Source of the DNA: Actinomycetota bacterium
GTDB taxonomy: Bacteria; Actinomycetota; Actinomycetes; S36-B12; UBA10799
DNA length: 64,000 nt
Assembly (NCBI GenBank): GCA_020636995.1
Contig: JACJWU010000006.1
Span: 62,001 to 126,000 of the forward strand
Direction: 5' to 3'
Part shown: in pieces, positions 41,310 through 51,300 of the stretch
Layout of the letters: the number at the start of each line of letters is the position of its first letter
Numbering within the stretch: the first letter of the stretch is position 1
Notes under the pieces: generated by a model
Database searches by the model: none
What the model saw: the letters and a program-made list of their open reading frames with translations, nothing else
Told to the model about the DNA's origin: nothing
Translations under genes and position numbers: made by a program

Positions 41310-42507
41310 CGGACACCGCCTCGGCGAACTTGGGGATCCGCATGGTCACCTTCGTCCCTGCCATCGGTGCGGTCTCCACGACCAGACCGTGGTCGTCTCC
41401 GAAGGCCTGCCGCAGACGCTCATCCACGTTGGCCAGGCCCACGTGGTCCCCGGGCTCTCCGGACAGACTGCGGCGGATGACCTGCGGATCGTTGCCCACC
41501 CCATCGTCCTCGACGCTGATCCAGCACTCCGGTCCCCGCTCGATCGCGGTGATGCTGACCGTGCCCTGTGCGTCGCGACCCTCGAGCCCGTGCCGCACCG
41601 CGTTCTCCACCAACGGCTGGATGCACAGGAACGGGATCCGCACGCTCAACACCTCCGGGTCCACCCGCAGTCTCACCTGTAGACGGTCGCCGAACCGGGC
41701 CTGCTCGAGCAACAGGTACTGCTCGACGGATCGCAACTCATCGGCCAGCGCGGTGTAGCGGCCATGGGAGCGGAAGCTGTACCGGGTGAATTCGGCGAAG
41801 TCCAACAGGAGGTCCCGGGCACGGTCGGGGTCTGTGCGCACGAACGATGCGATCGCCGTCAGCGAGTTGAAGATGAAATGCGGCGAGATCTGGGCGCGCA
41901 GGACCCGCACCTCGGCCTCCGCGCTGCGGGCACGGGTGCGGTCGAGTTCGGCGAGGTCGAGTTGGCCGGAGGTGAACGTCGCCACCTCCTCCACCGCCCG
42001 CATGAGCGCCGGACCGGCGGGCAGGTTCGAGTAGGCCACAAGCGCACCGATCACGACGTCGTCGGAGGTCAGCGGGGCGGCGATCCCGGACCGGAACATC
42101 TCGCTGACATCACGCGCCTGTTCGGCGTTGATGACCACCGGGGACCCGGAATCCAGGGCGGCCTCGGCGTGCTGCACGGCGAACTCCCGCTGCTTGTCAC
42201 CGATCCCGTCCCAGGCCAGGGTGCTGAAGCGGTCGGTGATCGCCAGCGCGGGCACGCCGAGCAGGCCGCGCAGGTACTTCACGGACCGTGCGGTGCCGGC
42301 CTCGGTCAACCCCCCACGCAGTGCCGGGGCCGCGAGACTGGCGATGTGCAGGGTGCGATAGGTGGCCATCTGACTCTCGGTGCCCATGCGCGCCCGGCCG
42401 CGCACCCACCGGGCGATCAGCACTCCGAGCACGATCGCACCGGCGATGGCGGCCAACGCCAACACCCAGGCATCCATGGGTGCGAAACTAGCGGAAGTCG
42501 GGGACAT
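41302..42507 (-). CDS. LytS-type sensor histidine kinase
   Basis: A 401-residue protein. One N-terminal helix ('WVLALAAIAGAIVLGVLIAR') is followed by a GAF-like sensory region (about 55-200) and a His_kinase domain of the LytS/YesM type: H-box 'AQISPHFIFNSLTAIASF', N-box 'IQPLVENAVRHGLEGRD' and G-box 'EDDGVGNDPQVI...DHVGLANVDERLRQ'. ATG 42507 has AGAGG nine bases upstream; ATG 42477 is an alternative. It is co-transcribed with the LytTR regulator and its start abuts the divergent HIT gene. The signal is not predictable. Confidence 0.9.
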   Translation of the reverse strand: MSPTSASFAPMDAWVLALAAIAGAIVLGVLIARWVRGRARMGTESQMATYRTLHIASLAAPALRGGLTEAGTARSVKYLRGLLGVPALAITDRFSTLAWDGIGDKQREFAVQHAEAALDSGSPVVINAEQARDVSEMFRSGIAAPLTSDDVVIGALVAYSNLPAGPALMRAVEEVATFTSGQLDLAELDRTRARSAEAEVRVLRAQISPHFIFNSLTAIASFVRTDPDRARDLLLDFAEFTRYSFRSHGRYTALADELRSVEQYLLLEQARFGDRLQVRLRVDPEVLSVRIPFLCIQPLVENAVRHGLEGRDAQGTVSITAIERGPECWISVEDDGVGNDPQVIRRSLSGEPGDHVGLANVDERLRQAFGDDHGLVVETAPMAGTKVTMRIPKFAEAVSDE

Positions 42508-42934
42508 GGATCTGCCTCTTGGACACGTGACCACGATCGAGCCCTCGTCGTCTGGAACGCTGTTCGACATGGGATCTGAGTTCAGCGGGGCCGAATGGAT
42601 CGCATCCAACGACCTCGCCTTCGCAATCCGCGACCGCTTCCCCGTATCACCGGGGCACTGCCTGGTGATCCCCCGCCGCGTCGTGGCCACATGGGACGAG
42701 ACGACGGCGGCGGAACGCTCAGCTCTGATCGCGCTCATGACCGAGGTCAAGGACATGTTGCGAGACGCGTTTCGCCCCGACGGGTTCAACGTGGGGTTCA
42801 ACGAAGGCGCCGCCGCCGGGCAAACGGTGTTCCACCTGCATATCCACGTGATCCCACGTTTCACCGGCGATGTCCCGGACCCGCGCGGCGGGATCCGCCA
42901 CGCCGTGATGGGCGCGGGGAACTGGCAGGCCTGA
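42506..42934 (+). CDS. HIT-family nucleotide-binding protein
   Basis: A protein of up to 142 residues. The HIT fold runs from 'SNDLAFAIRDRFPVSPGHCL' through 'FNVGFNEGAAAGQTV' to the histidine triad 'VFHLHIHVIPRFTGD' (HxHxH). Such proteins hydrolyse AppppA or aminoacyl-adenylates or bind nucleotides. No zinc-binding Cys are present. The start is uncertain: ATG 42506 leaves almost no gap to the divergent kinase; ATG 42569 gives 121 residues and still the whole fold. It is separated from acs by element A5. Confidence 0.8.
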   Translation: MDLPLGHVTTIEPSSSGTLFDMGSEFSGAEWIASNDLAFAIRDRFPVSPGHCLVIPRRVVATWDETTAAERSALIALMTEVKDMLRDAFRPDGFNVGFNEGAAAGQTVFHLHIHVIPRFTGDVPDPRGGIRHAVMGAGNWQA

Positions 42935-42967
42935 CCGGCCGGCGCCGCGGGGCCGGACGCCGCCGCC

Positions 42968-43085
42968 TTTGTGAGGATGGTGCGCCGGTCCGGACCCCGA
43001 TTGTGACGAAGGTGCGGGGTCTTCCGCCCGCGAACCGCGCACCTTCGTCACAACGCCGGCCGCGCGACCACAACACCGTCACAAA
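42968..43085. repeat. Family A four-arm palindromic element, copy A5
   Basis: Arms: TTTGTGAGGATGGTGC 42968-42983, ATTGTGACGAAGGTGC 43000-43015, and reverse complements at 43039-43054 and 43070-43085 (spacing 32, 39, 31). The inner arms pair at 15 of 16 positions although both depart from the usual GTTGTTGC (they read GAAGGTGC). It lies between convergent genes. Confidence 0.85.
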
Positions 43086-43197
43086 GGCAGCGTCCGTGGC
43101 CTCGGCGCGCGATCGAATCCGCTCCCCGCACGGTGGGACGGCGCCGGCGCGGACAGGTCCGCACCTGCCGGCGGGACGTCATGCGGCACCGCATGGC

Positions 43198-45141
<1,944 letters not shown>

Positions 45142-45160
45142 GAGGAGCCTTTCAGAAGGT

Positions 45161-45216
45161 GCGGGTGCCGCGCCGCCGACGTGTCGGGAGGGGATGCGCA
45201 ACGGCGCGGCACTCGC
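45161..45216 (-). promoter_or_regulatory. Inverted repeat in the acs leader
   Basis: GCGGGTGCCGCGCCG (45161-45175) and CGGCGCGGCACTCGC (45202-45216) pair at 14 of 15 positions around a 26-base loop, ending about 20 bases upstream of the acs start. Possible operator or attenuator. Confidence 0.45.
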
Positions 45217-45236
45217 GGGAGGGATGGGTCTTGGTG

Positions 45237-45280
45237 AGGCGTCCGGGTGGCGGGGCCAACTTCACGCCACCCGGACGCCT
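45237..45280 (-). terminator. Terminator after actP
   Basis: A perfect 16-base stem AGGCGTCCGGGTGGCG (45237-45252) / CGCCACCCGGACGCCT (45265-45280) with a 12-base loop, just beyond the actP stop in the minus direction. Confidence 0.8.
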
Positions 45281-45295
45281 GCTCGGGGGGAGGTG

Positions 45296-46915
45296 CTAGT
45301 GCGCGACGGTGGCCTTCTCGGCACCGGCACCGGTCAGCGACCGGACCTCCATCTCGGCGAACTTCACTGCGTCGGACTTGGTCGGGTCGGTGACGCTACC
45401 CAGCCAGCCGAGGAAGAAGGCCAGCGGGATGGAGATCAGACCCGGGTTGTCCAGCGGGAACCAGTGGAAGTCCACGCCTTGCAGCATCGACGGGCTCTTC
45501 GTCGCACCCTCGGGGATCGGCTTGCCCGACACCACCGGCGAGAAGAGGATCAGCGTGATCGAGGAGATCAGACCGCCGTAGATGCTCCATAGGGCGCCAC
45601 GGGTCGTGAAGCCCTTCCAGAACAGCGAGTAGAGGATCGTCGGCAGGTTCGCCGATGCCGCCACCGCGAAGGCCAGGGCCACCAGGAACGCGATGTTCTG
45701 GTCCTTGGCCAGGATGCCACCGACGATCGCGAACACTCCGATCACAACCGCCGCGATCCGCGCGACCTTCACCTCGTCGTCGGCCGAGACCTGGCCACGC
45801 TTGATGTAGTTGTTGTAGACGTCGTGGGCGAACGATGCACTGGCTGTGATCGTCAAGCCTGCGACCACCGCGAGGATGGTGGCGAAGGCGACCGCGGAGA
45901 TAAAGCCCAGCAGCAACGTTCCGCCGAGTTCGTAGGCCAGCAGCGGGGCCGCGGAGTTCGCGCCACCCGGGGCGGCCTTGATGACGTCGGAGCCGACCAG
46001 GGCAGCGGCACCGAAGCCCAGCACCAGGCTGAACAGGTAGAACAGACCGATCAGGCTGATCGCCCACACCACGGACTTGCGGGCCTCCTTGGAGGTCGGG
46101 ACCGTGTAGAAGCGCATGAGCACGTGCGGCAGGCCGGCGGTGCCGAGCACCAGGGCCATCGACAGCGAGATGAAGTCGACCTTGCTCAGTGTGTTCACGC
46201 CGTACTTCGCACCCGGGGCCAGCAACTTCTCACCGAGCGGGCTGTTGCCGGCGGCGGCACCCATCAGGTCCGACAGGCTGAATCCGTACTTGCTGAAGAC
46301 CCACATCGTCATCAGTGCGGCACCCGCGATGAGCAGGACGGCCTTGATGATCTGCACCCACGTGGTGCCCTTCATGCCACCGACGAGGACGTAGACGATC
46401 ATCAGGATGCCGACGACCGCGATGGTGAGGGACTGGCCCACATTGCCTGTGACACCCATGAGCAGGCTGACCAGGCCACCGGCACCGGCCATCTGCGCGA
46501 GCAGGTAGAAGAAGGAGACCGCGAGGGTCGAGATCGCCGCGGCCATCCGCACGGGTCGCTGCCGCATCCGGAAGGCGAGCACGTCAGCCATGGTGAACTT
46601 GCCGGTGTTGCGCAGCAGTTCCGCGACCAGCAACAGGGCCACCAGCCACGCGACCAGGAAGCCGATCGAGTAGAGGAAGCCGTCGAAGCCGGTGAGCGCG
46701 ATGGCGCCGGTGATTCCGAGGAAGCTTGCGGCCGAGAGGTAGTCGCCGGCGATGGCGGTACCGTTCTGGCCGCCGGTGAAGGAGCGACCGCCGGTGTAGT
46801 AGTCGGCGGCGGTCTTGTTCTGACGCGATGCCCGGATGACGATGACCATCGTGATGGCGACGAACGCCAAGAAGATGGCCATGTTGACCAGGGGGCTGCC
46901 TGCGGTTGCGTTCAT
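45296..46915 (-). CDS. actP: Cation/acetate symporter
   Basis: A 539-residue SSS-family protein with 13 helices. Diagnostic ActP segments: 'KTAADYYTGGRSFTGGQNGT', 'AIAGDYLSAASFLGITGAIA', 'GTAGLPHVLMRFYTVPTSKE' and 'ILAVVAGLTITASASFAHDV'. It takes up acetate (and related short acids) with Na+ or H+. Encoded directly after DUF485 (TGATG overlap) and upstream of acs, the standard actP-acs arrangement for acetate scavenging. It is closely related to the symporter at 38256-39998 but lacks that copy's long extra loop. Confidence 0.95.
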   Translation of the reverse strand: MNATAGSPLVNMAIFLAFVAITMVIVIRASRQNKTAADYYTGGRSFTGGQNGTAIAGDYLSAASFLGITGAIALTGFDGFLYSIGFLVAWLVALLLVAELLRNTGKFTMADVLAFRMRQRPVRMAAAISTLAVSFFYLLAQMAGAGGLVSLLMGVTGNVGQSLTIAVVGILMIVYVLVGGMKGTTWVQIIKAVLLIAGAALMTMWVFSKYGFSLSDLMGAAAGNSPLGEKLLAPGAKYGVNTLSKVDFISLSMALVLGTAGLPHVLMRFYTVPTSKEARKSVVWAISLIGLFYLFSLVLGFGAAALVGSDVIKAAPGGANSAAPLLAYELGGTLLLGFISAVAFATILAVVAGLTITASASFAHDVYNNYIKRGQVSADDEVKVARIAAVVIGVFAIVGGILAKDQNIAFLVALAFAVAASANLPTILYSLFWKGFTTRGALWSIYGGLISSITLILFSPVVSGKPIPEGATKSPSMLQGVDFHWFPLDNPGLISIPLAFFLGWLGSVTDPTKSDAVKFAEMEVRSLTGAGAEKATVAH

Positions 46916-47268
46916 CAGTTGGTCCCCTCGAGTTCTTCACGGATCTCCGTGGCCAGCGGGTCGAGCTTCTTGTTGGCGTGACGCACATAGAGCCACGTGA
47001 TCAGGGCGGTGGAAACGAACTGCAACAGACCGAAGACGATGCCCCGGTTGACGTTGCCCCACACCGGCTGCCCCATCCACGCCGGTGCGAACACCGACAT
47101 GAGGACGAAGGCGAAGTACCAGACGAGGAACGCCACAGTCATCGGGAACGAGAAGCCGCGGTAGCGCTTACGCAGTTCCTGGAACTGTGGGCTCCGCTGA
47201 GCCTTGACGTACGCCTCAGGGTCGGGGCCACCGCTACCGACCTTCAGCGGTTCCTGATTGATTGTCAT
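46915..47268 (-). CDS. DUF485 protein preceding actP
   Basis: A 117-residue protein with two hydrophobic helices ('FSFPMTVAFLVWYFAFVLMS', 'IVFGLLQFVSTALITWLYVR') and the DUF485 signature 'SPQFQELRKRYRGFSFPMTV'. Canonical ActP operons begin with this gene (yjcH in E. coli). ATG 47268 was chosen; the longer open frame upstream runs through a 61-bp tandem repeat and is not coding. Its stop overlaps the actP start by one base. Confidence 0.9.
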   Translation of the reverse strand: MTINQEPLKVGSGGPDPEAYVKAQRSPQFQELRKRYRGFSFPMTVAFLVWYFAFVLMSVFAPAWMGQPVWGNVNRGIVFGLLQFVSTALITWLYVRHANKKLDPLATEIREELEGTN

Positions 47269-47644
47269 CTTCTGTACCTTCCGAGATGCCAAGCGGTCCC
47301 TCCGCCTCGGTGGTGACACGTTATGGGCGTTGTCGAGGGCCCGGAAGGACTTCGGCGGGGCCTTGCGGCGAGCGGTGTGACCTAGCACACAGGTGGCCGC
47401 ACGGGCCGCGACGAACGGTCCCGGGAGCGCGACGAACGGTGGGGGTTGCCCATCCCCCGCCGCGCCGACTGGGTGCCCGCGGCGCAACTGAGTCGCCCAT
47501 GAGGCACCCACTTCCCCCCGCCGCGCCGACTGGGTGCCCACGGCGCAACTGAGTCGCCCATCAGGCACCCACTTCCCCCCGCCACGCCGACTGGGTGCCC
47601 ACGGCGCAACTGACACCGGCGATTCTCGGGGCATACTGCTTTGC
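47269..47644. other. 376-base divergent promoter region with 61-bp tandem repeat
   Basis: Between the DUF485/actP operon and the DUF2231-cytochrome b5 gene. It contains the tandem repeat at 47458-47612 and a short GCGACGAACGGT duplication (about 47408-47440). No gene is supported; the long open frames here are translated repeats. Confidence 0.7.
47458..47612. repeat. Tandem repeat, 61-base unit, about 2.6 copies
   Basis: Units begin near 47461, 47522 and 47583 with CGCGCCGACTGGGTGCCC or one-base variants and are nearly identical. Each full unit contains the inverted pair GGGTGCC / GGCACCC about 30 bases apart. The third unit ends after CGGCGCAACTGA. It lies in a divergent promoter region. 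Confidence 0.85.
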
Positions 47645-48469
47645 ATGATCGCTCAACTACCTGCCGAGTCGGACCCGTTCGCCCTCGTCCAGGGGCTCCC
47701 GGTCCACCCGTTGGTGGTCCATGCCGCCGTGGTCTTCATCCCGATGGCGGCGCTCGGGCTACTGCTCATGGCGGTGTGGCCGAAGTTCGGTGCCCGATTC
47801 GGATGGCTCGTCTGGATGCTGGCCCTCGTCGCGACTGGTGCCTCTTTCGTCGCCAAGGAGTCCGGAGAAGCACTCGAAGACATCGTGGGAGCACCAGGCT
47901 TCGACCACGCCGAACTCGGGGACAAGATGCCGCTGTTCGCGGGGGCGCTCTTCCTCGTGGCGATAGTTCTGTGGCTTGTCCAGCGGTCGTATGTGAAGCG
48001 CGACGGCGGCGGCAAGGCCGGCATCGTCATCATGGGCCTGATCGCGGCTGCGGTGGCCGTGCTCAACCTCTACTGGGTCTACGCGGTCGGAGACAGTGGC
48101 GCGAAGTCGGTGTGGAAGTCCGAGATTGCGGCCGCCACAGCACCGACCCCGACAGCAACCCCGACCGCGACGGCCAGCCCGACGGCCAGCCCGACGGCAT
48201 CCGCTTCCCCGAGCACCTCCCCCAGTGCTGACGGGACCTACACCGCCGCCGAGGTCGCGACCCACAACTCCGCCGGGGACTGCTGGACCTCCATCAACGG
48301 CAAGGTCTACGACGTCACCGACTGGGAGGACAAGCACCCGGGCGGTGCCGAGCGGATCATCAACCTGTGCGGCACGGACGGCAGTTCCGCCTTCGATGAC
48401 CAACACGGCGGCGAGCCCAAGCCCGAGGACATGCTGGCCGATTACCAGATCGGCGTCCTGGCTCAGTAA
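47645..48469 (+). CDS. DUF2231 membrane domain fused to cytochrome b5-like heme domain
   Basis: A 274-residue protein. Residues 1-150 are a DUF2231 four-helix membrane domain, with His near the first helix ('LPVHPLVVHAAVVFIPMAAL') and 'DHAELGDKMPLFAGALFLVA'. A Thr/Pro/Ala/Ser linker (about 160-195) leads to a cytochrome b5 domain: 'EVATHNSAGDCWTSINGKVY', 'DVTDWEDKHPGGAERI' (heme His in HPGG) and 'DDQHGGEPKPEDMLADYQIG' (second His). Heme would be held outside the membrane on a flexible arm. Likely role: electron transfer with respiratory or desaturase-like partners (inference). Such fusions occur in Actinobacteria. Confidence 0.85.
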   Translation: MIAQLPAESDPFALVQGLPVHPLVVHAAVVFIPMAALGLLLMAVWPKFGARFGWLVWMLALVATGASFVAKESGEALEDIVGAPGFDHAELGDKMPLFAGALFLVAIVLWLVQRSYVKRDGGGKAGIVIMGLIAAAVAVLNLYWVYAVGDSGAKSVWKSEIAAATAPTPTATPTATASPTASPTASASPSTSPSADGTYTAAEVATHNSAGDCWTSINGKVYDVTDWEDKHPGGAERIINLCGTDGSSAFDDQHGGEPKPEDMLADYQIGVLAQ

Positions 48470-48839
48470 CACGTCGGGCCACGTGCTGCGCCTGCCTGTG
48501 GTCGGCCGCTGATCCCTAGGTGTGTCGGGACAGTCCGGTTAGAGATCGGCATGTTCGTTAGTCGGCCGCAGGTTGGTTAGAGTCCCACGGCCGTATGCGA
48601 CTAACCGGAGTGCCGTTTCTCTAACCAGGATGCCGATCTCTAACCGGGATGCCGGCGTAGTACAGCGCCGGTCCCAGCCGCCACCGTGACCTGGACGCAG
48701 CCCAGGTGAGAGATCGATGCCCGGATAACTCGAAGGAAGATGCCGAGGACCACGTGGCGGGCGGGCGCAAGCCACGAAACAGCGCTCACCACCGAACGAC
48801 CCCTTGGCGGGAGCCGCGAGGCGCGCCATGATGGGGCGC
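48470..48839. other. 370-base non-coding region with palindromic element C1
   Basis: Downstream of the cytochrome b5 fusion gene. It contains element C1 (48535-48647); the rest, 48648-48839, shows no gene or clear repeat. Short open frames are not supported. Confidence 0.65.
48535..48647. repeat. Family C palindromic element, copy C1 (3+3 arms, 19-bp spacing)
   Basis: Outer arms form a perfect 18-base inverted repeat (48535-48552 / 48630-48647, CCGGTTAGAGATCGGCAT). Forward GTTAG-type arms start at 48537, 48556 and 48575; reverse CTAACC arms start at 48601, 48621 and 48640. Spacing is 19-20 bases. Copy C2 is at 63481-63611. Confidence 0.85.
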
Positions 48840-49400
48840 GTGAACACCACAACGATCATCCTGGTCTCCGTCGCGATCCCGATCATCATCACCGTCGTCG
48901 TGCTGATGTTCGCCCGCAATGCGATGGGCGGGGGCAAGAAGAAACAAGAGCAGGCTGCCAACCTCATGGCCACCGGCAAGAAGGCGCGCGCGAAGATCCT
49001 GCGCATCGACCCCACGGGCATGGTCATCAACAACATCAACATCCAGTGCTGGGTGACGTTCCTGATGGAGCCGCTCGATGGCGGCGGCGCGTTCCAGGCC
49101 CAGAAGAAGATCGTGATCCCGCAGACGAACATGCCGCGAGTGGGCGACATGTGGCCCGCTTGGTACAGCCCGACCGATCCGAACCTGTTCGCGGTCGGGA
49201 TGCCCGATGGGGCCTCGCCGGAGCAGATCCCCATCTTCAAGGAGTTCGGCATCCCGCACCCGCTGGACAAGCAAGCCGCTGCCCCCGAACCCGATGACGG
49301 GCCGGTCGACGAACTTCAGCGCCTGGCGCAGATGAAGGCGGACGGCTTGCTCACAGACGAGGAGTTCGCCGCAGCGAAAGCGAAGCTGCTCGGCGGGTAG
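48840..49400 (+). CDS. SHOCT-domain membrane protein
   Basis: A 186-residue protein from GTG 48840; ATG 48828 or 48831 just upstream is also possible. A single N-terminal helix ('TIILVSVAIPIIITVVVLMF') is followed by a beta-rich domain ('KARAKILRIDPTGMVINNIN') and an acidic linker. The last 32 residues are a SHOCT motif ('DELQRLAQMKADGLLTDEEF'). SHOCT is a short C-terminal oligomerisation-type domain of unknown exact function. The gene stands alone; its role is unknown. Confidence 0.8.
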   Translation: MNTTTIILVSVAIPIIITVVVLMFARNAMGGGKKKQEQAANLMATGKKARAKILRIDPTGMVINNINIQCWVTFLMEPLDGGGAFQAQKKIVIPQTNMPRVGDMWPAWYSPTDPNLFAVGMPDGASPEQIPIFKEFGIPHPLDKQAAAPEPDDGPVDELQRLAQMKADGLLTDEEFAAAKAKLLGG

Positions 49401-49516
49401 TAAGAAGCGGTCAGAGGACGGTCACGCCATGGCGCTTGCCGCGCTGACCAGACCGCCCCTGATGCAACAGTCCTGGCACCCCGCGACACCGACACCGCCG
49501 CGTTGCCGTTCCCGAC

Positions 49517-50992
49517 TCAACTCTGCTCGCGCAGCGTGTGCTTCAGCCCTTCGGTGATCGCCCGCAGGACCGCGACCCGGGCGAACCACTTGTTGTTCGC
49601 AGGGATCACATGCCACCGCGCGGAGTCGGTCGTGGTGCGCAACACCATCTGGTCGATCGCCTGAACGTACTCGTCCCACTTCTCGCGGTTGCGATAGTCC
49701 TCTTCGGTGATCTTGTGCTGCTTGTACGGGGTTTGCTCCCGGGCCTGGAATCGCGCCAACTGCTCCTCGGGGGAGATGTGCAACCAGAACTTGGCCACGA
49801 AGTACCCGCGCTCGGTCATCTGCGCCTCGAAGTCGTTGATCTCGTCGTAGGCGCGCTGCCACTCCGCGGGGTCGGCGAATCCCTCGACCCGCTCCACGAG
49901 CACCCGTCCGTACCAGGTGCGGTCGAAGATCGCGAACCGCCCCGCCGGGGGTAGGTGCCGCCAGAACCGCCACAGGTACGGGTACTTCCGCTCCTCCTCC
50001 GTGGGGGCAGCCACCGGGATGACGCGATAATCGCCGGCCTCGAGTGACTGGGTGACCCGCCTGATCACTCCGCCCTTACCCGCCGCGTCCCACCCTTCGA
50101 ACGCCAGCACGGTGCTGATCCCGCGGTTGCGCGCCTCGATCGAGAGTTTGTAGAGCCGTGCCTGCAAGCGTGCGAGCTCTGCACGGTACGTGGCCTTGTC
50201 CAGTTCCTGGGTCAGATCAACACGGCTGAGCACCGTGGCCTGGGAGTCGAACAGGGACTGGTCGACCGACGGCCCGCTCGAGGGCTTCTGCGCCATCCGC
50301 CCGGTGAGCGCGGCAAGGATGGTGCGGGCCACGGTGAGGTCGCGATAGCGGTCGTCGGTCGATTCGACGATCGTCCACGGCGCGCCCGGCGCGCTGGTCT
50401 CGTGCAGGATGCGCTCCACAACCGGCAGCAGGGGGCTCATCTTCTCCAAGGCCGCCCAGTCCCGCTGGTCGATCCACCAGCCCTTCTCCGGGTCCTTCTC
50501 CGCCCGCTTGAGCTTCTTGCGTTGCTTCTTCTCCGGGGTGTGCAGGAAGAACTTCAGCACGAGCGCCCCGTCGGCGACGAGTTCGGTCTGCATCGTGGCC
50601 ACGTGGCGCAGCCACTTGCTGAAGTACTCCTCGCTGATCTCGTCGTTCACACGCATCGTGGCTGTGCGCATCAGCCCCCCGGCGAAGATCGCGGTCGAAC
50701 CCTTGGGCGGTAGAGCACGCCACAGGCGCCACAGGGTCGGACGTTCGGCTTCCTCCTGGGTCTGCTCGGCGAACACCCGGGTGCTGACGAACCGGGTGTC
50801 CAGCCACTCGTTGAGCCGGTTGACCATCTGGTTGGCGGCGATCCGGTCGTCACCGGCGATCCAGATGATCAGGGGGAAGTCGGCGTTGCGGAACTCGTAC
50901 TGCGCATTGACCAGGTCCTTGCGCAGGTCCGGAACAGCGGCCTTGTACTCCTGTTTGCTGACCTTGTTGCCAACCTCAGACACTTCAAGCAT
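49517..50992 (-). CDS. pap: Polyphosphate:AMP phosphotransferase (PPK2 class II, two-domain)
   Basis: A 491-residue protein with two PPK2 domains, the layout of polyP:AMP phosphotransferase. The C-terminal domain keeps Walker A 'LAFEGWDAAGKGGVIRRVTQ', Walker B 'FAIFDRTWYGRVLVERVEGF' and the lid 'YKQHKITEEDYRNREKW'. The N-terminal domain has a degenerate Walker A ('IIWIAGDDRIAANQMV') and is structural, as in known class II enzymes. It makes ADP from AMP with polyphosphate. The neighbours do not suggest an operon; hairpin B2 and element A6 lie upstream. Confidence 0.93.
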   Translation of the reverse strand: MLEVSEVGNKVSKQEYKAAVPDLRKDLVNAQYEFRNADFPLIIWIAGDDRIAANQMVNRLNEWLDTRFVSTRVFAEQTQEEAERPTLWRLWRALPPKGSTAIFAGGLMRTATMRVNDEISEEYFSKWLRHVATMQTELVADGALVLKFFLHTPEKKQRKKLKRAEKDPEKGWWIDQRDWAALEKMSPLLPVVERILHETSAPGAPWTIVESTDDRYRDLTVARTILAALTGRMAQKPSSGPSVDQSLFDSQATVLSRVDLTQELDKATYRAELARLQARLYKLSIEARNRGISTVLAFEGWDAAGKGGVIRRVTQSLEAGDYRVIPVAAPTEEERKYPYLWRFWRHLPPAGRFAIFDRTWYGRVLVERVEGFADPAEWQRAYDEINDFEAQMTERGYFVAKFWLHISPEEQLARFQAREQTPYKQHKITEEDYRNREKWDEYVQAIDQMVLRTTTDSARWHVIPANNKWFARVAVLRAITEGLKHTLREQS

Positions 50993-51067
50993 GCGCTGAG
51001 TATTCCAAGATCACGGCCTTCGGCGCGTGGTGAACGCGCAACCTTCTGTTCGTGAGGCGTTCACCGG

Positions 51068-51144
51068 ATCCGTGAGCACTCCGCAAATCCGGGAGCGCTC
51101 CACAGCCGCCCAAGGGCTAACCGATCTCCAGAGTGCTCACGGAT
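51068..51144. repeat. Family B palindromic element, copy B2
   Basis: Outer perfect 13-base inverted repeat ATCCGTGAGCACT (51068-51080) / AGTGCTCACGGAT (51132-51144), second forward arm from 51088 (TCCGGGAGCGCT) and a degenerate reverse arm (rc 51121-51126). Arm spacing is 19 on both sides, the same as B1 at 14012-14088. Confidence 0.8.
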
Positions 51145-51169
51145 GGGGCGGGGAGGTCCCACGCCGCCG

Positions 51170-51288
51170 GTTGCGACGTTGGTGCGGCAACCGACAGTTG
51201 GTTTGTCGCGTTGTTGCGGGGTTGAACCCCCTCACACCCCGCAACAACGTCACAAACGTGCCCATGGCGACCGCACCTTCGTCACAAT
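51170..51288. repeat. Family A four-arm palindromic element, copy A6
   Basis: Arms: GTTGCGACGTTGGTGC 51170-51185, TTTGTCGCGTTGTTGC 51202-51217, GCAACAACGTCACAAA 51241-51256, GCACCTTCGTCACAAT 51273-51288 (spacing 32, 39, 32). Outer arms share the GGTGC variant; inner arms share GTTGTTGC. This matches nested pairing. Confidence 0.88.
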
Positions 51289-51300
51289 CCCCCGTGCGTT

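Larger units (their letters stand above)
50993..51300. other. 308-base region with elements B2 and A6
   Basis: Between the pap start and the 3' end of the second giant gene. It holds family B copy B2 (51068-51144) and family A copy A6 (51170-51288), only 25 bases apart. No coding sequence is supported. Confidence 0.75.
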
